From positions 135,598 to 199,597 of the forward strand of contig VZSF01006901.1 in NCBI GenBank assembly GCA_013398295.1: a stretch of DNA of 64,000 bases. Reading direction: 5' to 3'. A program made the translations under genes and the position numbers. The DNA comes from Chionis minor. Taxonomy: Eukaryota; Chordata; Aves; Charadriiformes; Chionididae. The first letter of the stretch is position 1, and each line of letters starts with the position of its first letter. Below, one piece after another: positions 60,655 through 64,000 of this stretch. A model generated the notes under the pieces. It did no database searches and had not been told where the DNA came from. It saw only the letters and a list, made by a program, of their open reading frames with translations.

Positions 60655-63587
60655 CTAAAGAAGATCAAAGAGAATATTTAAACCATGGGAGATACTTAGA
60701 AAACTAGTGGTACAGTGTAGCAGATTATTTTGCAGGTCTACGGCATCTTCCACTTAAGTATTTCAATTTGATCTGCCAGCACTCATGAATGAGAGCTACA
60801 AACAAAGCAAACGGAAAAACAGAATTTGGCAACATCTTCATTGTAAGAGAGAAAACAGCGACAAAACAGTTTTCCAAAAAGCTCAGTTATATACCTGGAT
60901 TCAGAACATCCAACACCAGCTCTTACAATGCATGCAGTTCTACATTTTTCCAGGCATAAAAGACTCATGAAACCATTACTTTTATTTCTCCTCCCGCTTC
61001 TTGCTGTCTCCATAACCACATCCCAATAAGGAGCCCTCCAAGCCCTTGAAGAACTGGGTCACTGGACAGAATGGGAGGGTGGGGTCCCATAAGAGCGAGC
61101 TCTGAACATTTCCACAAGGCTAGAAAAAAGCCTAATAAGCCTGTTATTTAACCAACCTAGTACAAAAATAGGGCAAAGTCCTTTAACAAAAGCAAAAGAC
61201 TTCTAGCCAGCAGGCACTTAAAGGACTGAGCAAATGAAAAGCCCGGAGTACGGGGCAGCAGAGGACCCAACAGAGTATATCCATGTGTCAGCCTTCTAGT
61301 AGCACCGCCAAACAAGCCATCAAAGCAAGCATTTGTAAAAAGTTAAAAAAAAAAAAACATAAAACAACTGACCAAGCATTTTTTTTATTTGTAGCACTTA
61401 ATAACTCAGACACTTGTACTCAGTATCTTTCACAAGCACCTGAATCCCATAATCACAGCTTCCTTAGTTTGTGAGGATTTGAAGAGCGTAAGCTACAGAT
61501 AGGGATAAGTTAAATAAAGGAAAAGAACTTATGGCAGTTCCAGAAAAAATGGGGAAAAAAATCAAAACATTCCATAAGTTTGAGCATATGAGAGATTAAA
61601 AGGGAAGCCCAGGATGGAAGAGAGGGAAACTTCCAAAAAGGAAACGGTCTTTTCTTCAGATTATCCAGTGTGAAAAACCACAACCGTATTTCCATTTTAA
61701 AGTCAGGATGATTTTATAGCAGGGCTGCAAAAACTTTCCCACTTCCTTGTGTTATCAAACAATGGAAATTGAATACAACATTTATGGAATTAAAATAAAC
61801 AGAGAATTGATATCTCCTCAGCAAATAAATGTGTATTTGTATTAATTACAAAAGATAGACATTACTAAGAAGAAAATGGAAATGGTACTATTCTGCATCA
61901 GAGACACGGCAGGTCACCATTGCTGGCTAAGCTCCATCCACTTGTTCTACCCTAACATACAGACTGGCAAACAGAAGACTGAGACTCTCAGTTCCACACA
62001 CGAGTCACTGTAAAACAGTTCACAAACTGGAGGGTTAAAGATGTAGATGAAACTGCTTCTATCCATTGGCACCTTTATCCACATGCACAACCACTTAAGA
62101 GGATCAAGCTTTAAAAAAAATCAACCAAAAAGACTCCAAAAAATTGTACCACAAAAAAACCCTACAGCAAAAGCAACAAAAACCAGACTCAGAGACTAAG
62201 TGCTTGTACTGCTTCCCCCCAAAGAACTCCATGCTCTAGAGGGACATGATAGTATACAGCCTGGGTGAATTTTCCTGGAGGAAGAACTCCTTTTACACAC
62301 AAAAAAGTGACATTCCTGCACTCCATGTACCTTTCTCTTATGCTTCAGAATAACAAGGATACGCTACTGAGACCTAGCTTCTCCAGAGAAACTCAATACA
62401 CATGTATAATTTTTCTCCTTACTGTTCCACTCACTACGAATTCAATTGCTCAAGCAAAAGTTTCACATGAAATTCACAACATTGCCTTTAAATTCTGTAT
62501 TTGACAACAAAACTATGCATTACAAATCCATGAGGTCAAAAACAACAAACATATTGCTTCCCAAAACAGAACGTGGAGTTATTTAAACACATTCTCCTGC
62601 AAAAGTACCTACTTCCAACCACATAGTAACCAAAACTCAAATGAAGCACAAGTAAATTTGTACTCACCATAAGGATTACATTCAGAGTCCTCCAATTCTT
62701 TATCCCAGTCCTCTGCTTCGTACACAGCAGCAGTCTGCAGCTCCGGAAAAGTTACAGCCTCAGGCATACTGGACACTTCACCATCCAAGTCTTCCAGGTC
62801 AGGACGTATATGAACACAGTCAACAGGAGAGTCACTGACATCATTTTCATTGTGAGAGATATCAGAGAATTCACTTTCTTCAGACTCACTATCAAGAACA
62901 TTTGGAATATTCTTCAGCAAACATTCTAAAAACAATAGAGACAACGGACATACTTGGGAATTAAGCAGGAACAATTAAATTCCTAGCATGCAGTAATTCA
63001 GCCAGGTATATGAATGCACTTTGTGACTACTAATCTAATTACAATATAAGTAATTCCTTACATATGTAATATCACTACAGTACTGATTCAGATGCTTGGG
63101 AACATCAGGCACAGGCTTGCAGCACAACTCTAGCCCAAGTCAGGACTCTCCACAGACTCTTGTTGGAAAATAACTCTTTAAACTAGGGCACAGGGCCCAG
63201 CAGTCTTGTTTCACCACATCCACCTGTCGGTATTTTTAAAAAATAGGTATGTTGAAAAACCACAGCTCTAGTTTACAGAAGGGAAAAAAAGGTTTGGGTT
63301 CGTTTTTTTTTTATTTTATTTTATTGTAGTATGTGGTAATTACTCTTGCACCTAGGCACACACATACATCTACTTGGAAATAATTTGGTGCAGAAACTGG
63401 AGACATTTCCCATGCATCACCAAAGAACTTTTAAGTATCAAGCAGAGCGTCAGTTTCATTACTCACCATCTGCTTTGTTTTGCCCTAACAGTTTAGGCTT
63501 ACCTTTTCTGGGCTTCCAGATCATAGTTTCTCTCTTATTAGGAAGCTGTTCATCCTCAAAGCTTGCCGACTCAATGGCAGCAGCCAT
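60485..63587 (-). CDS. COPRS: COPRS: coordinator of PRMT5 and differentiation stimulator (three coding exons, spliced)
   Basis: The coding sequence joins 63587-63503, 62925-62668 and 60654-60485 and gives 170 residues plus TGA. Both introns are phase 1 and GT-AG. Residues 1-28 come from exon A, about 29-114 from exon B and 115-170 from exon C, with junction codons GAA and GAT. An acidic serine-rich stretch (SESEESEFSD, near residues 40-50) looks like a casein kinase 2 target. It is followed by EDWDKELEDSECNPYDAGDL across the second junction and by FYNPSCHH, and the protein ends in TGQFDDADE. Known of the family: COPRS is a small nuclear adaptor, 184 residues in human, that binds PRMT5 and histone H4 and biases symmetric dimethylation toward H4R3. 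GQF(D/E)DA(D/E) is the PRMT5-binding motif shared with RIOK1 and pICln. The ATG has G at -3 and G at +4. The N-terminal 35 residues do not resemble what I recall of the mammalian protein, so an upstream alternative start or a missed exon remains possible. Confidence 0.85.
60655..62667 (-). other. COPRS: COPRS intron between second and last coding exon
   Basis: About 2.0 kb, starting GTGAGTA and ending TTCTTTAG on the minus strand. It is AT-rich with scattered A tracts. I see no further in-phase exon and no recognisable repeat. An extra small exon that preserves phase 1 cannot be excluded. Confidence 0.7.
62668..62925 (-). CDS. COPRS: COPRS second coding exon (acidic domain)
   Basis: The acceptor is TTGTTTTTAG and the donor is GTGAGTA, both close to consensus. 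The exon is 258 bases, so the phase-1 frame is kept. It encodes the acidic serine-rich region and the EDWDKELEDSECNPY block that leads into the conserved C-terminus. The frame stays open through the acceptor, so the open frame on genomic DNA runs slightly longer than the exon on both sides; the splice sites define the true limits. Confidence 0.85.
62926..63502 (-). other. COPRS: COPRS intron between first and second coding exon
   Basis: 577 bases, GTAAGC to TTTTTAG on the minus strand. It contains a T-rich run on the plus strand around 63302-63326 (A-rich on the transcript). No other feature is visible. Confidence 0.7.
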
Positions 63588-63590
63588 CAC
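63503..63590 (-). CDS. COPRS: COPRS first coding exon
   Basis: Read on the minus strand, a pyrimidine-containing acceptor (CTGTCTTGTAG) is followed by GTG and then the start ATG at 63587. The exon encodes MAAAIESASFEDEQLPNKRE and eight more residues ending in WKPRK. It closes with AAAAG before the donor GTAAGC. The last G is the first base of a split codon (phase 1). The acceptor only three bases upstream of the ATG implies a separate non-coding 5' exon further right, toward 63700-64000. Confidence 0.8.
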
Positions 63591-63719
63591 CTACAAGACA
63601 GTTGTAAAGAATCTAGTAGCACCTTTCATTGATTCGTCCCAGGAGGCTCGTGCCAACTTCCACTGCATTTGGGTGTTTCTGAGCCCTTCAGCCTAACCTG
63701 TTTGTTTGTTCCCTTGATA

Positions 63720-64000
63720 AATCAGAGGTTTTAAACAAGACAGGCTGGCGCTTCAGAAAGCAAATCCGCTGAGGGATGGCTCATCCTGCTGCTGCCATCA
63801 GCCACCCCAGGCGGCAGCCAACACAGAACCACCAGTCTCCTCAGTCACGGCCATAATCCCGCTGCTGCCATTTTGTGACCGGGTCCCAAAGCTGACCCAA
63901 AATGCACCTGTTTGGGAACAGCAGCTGACCGTGAAAGCTGCAGAGGTAATGGAGACATAAGGAGTGGGATAAGTACAAGCACCAAAGGCTATGAACCGGC
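63720..64000 (-). promoter_or_regulatory. Probable COPRS promoter and 5' untranslated region with YY1-type element
   Basis: This is one of the more GC- and CpG-containing stretches near the gene and lies directly upstream of the first coding exon. The minus strand carries CACAAAATGGCAGCAGCGG near 63861-63878, resembling the YY1 motif (AAnATGGCGGC) that commonly sits just downstream of vertebrate transcription starts. No TATA box is evident. The region is cut by the window edge, so a divergent neighbour sharing the promoter cannot be assessed. Transcription start and 5' exon limits are inference. Confidence 0.45.
63845..63871 (-). other. Possible upstream short open frame (8 codons) overlapping the YY1-type site
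   Basis: Minus-strand ATGGCAGCAGCG opens a frame that reads MAAAGLWP and stops at TGA. It matters only if transcription starts to the right of 63871. The ATG is embedded in the YY1-like motif, a common arrangement. Translation is not shown. Confidence 0.25.

Noticed and set aside
1..64000. tRNA, microRNA, snoRNA, CRISPR or intact mobile elements
   Set aside because: Read for B-box words, long hairpins and regular spacer arrays on both strands; none found apart from the short hairpin at 51965 and the minisatellite.

Overview
The window reads as vertebrate nuclear DNA, most likely from a sauropsid and probably a bird. The evidence is AT-leaning composition, long stretches without open frames, GT-AG spliced exons, no prokaryotic gene packing, and only old, heavily diverged interspersed repeats. 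Those repeats are MIR-like SINE relics and a set of motif-rich relics (cores such as TTGAAGTCAGTGG or TGACTTCAGCGGG followed by a GATC-CAGG-like end) that I remember from turtle, crocodile and bird sequence. No young LINE, LTR or DNA transposon is visible. The species call is inference; the repeat reading is visual and was not run against a library.

Only one protein-coding gene can be supported. It lies on the minus strand at the right end (63587 down to 60485) in three coding exons that join in phase with consensus splice sites to give a 170-residue protein. Its C-terminal half (acidic DWD.EL motif, NPYDAGD, then the extreme C-terminus GQFDDADE) identifies it as COPRS, the coordinator of PRMT5. 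The GQFDDAD tail is the PRMT5-binding motif also found in RIOK1 and pICln (CLNS1A). A promoter-like region with a YY1-type element lies at 63720-64000, and the 5' end of the gene may extend past the window.

The remaining 59-60 kb (1 to about 59260) look like intergenic or deep intronic DNA. They contain a 23-bp-unit minisatellite of about 23 copies at 5716-6253, seven fairly clear MIR-like relics, six or more sauropsid repeat relics, several homopolymer tracts (including a run of 12 G), a perfect 14-bp-arm hairpin at 51965-51998, and several AT-rich blocks dense in homeodomain, octamer, forkhead and E-box words that resemble conserved enhancers. The enhancer suggestion is inference and needs alignment. 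No RNA gene, CRISPR array, operon or mobile element with intact coding capacity was found. I did not find a clearly new biological system; the minisatellite, the hairpin and the enhancer-like blocks are the items most worth a second look.
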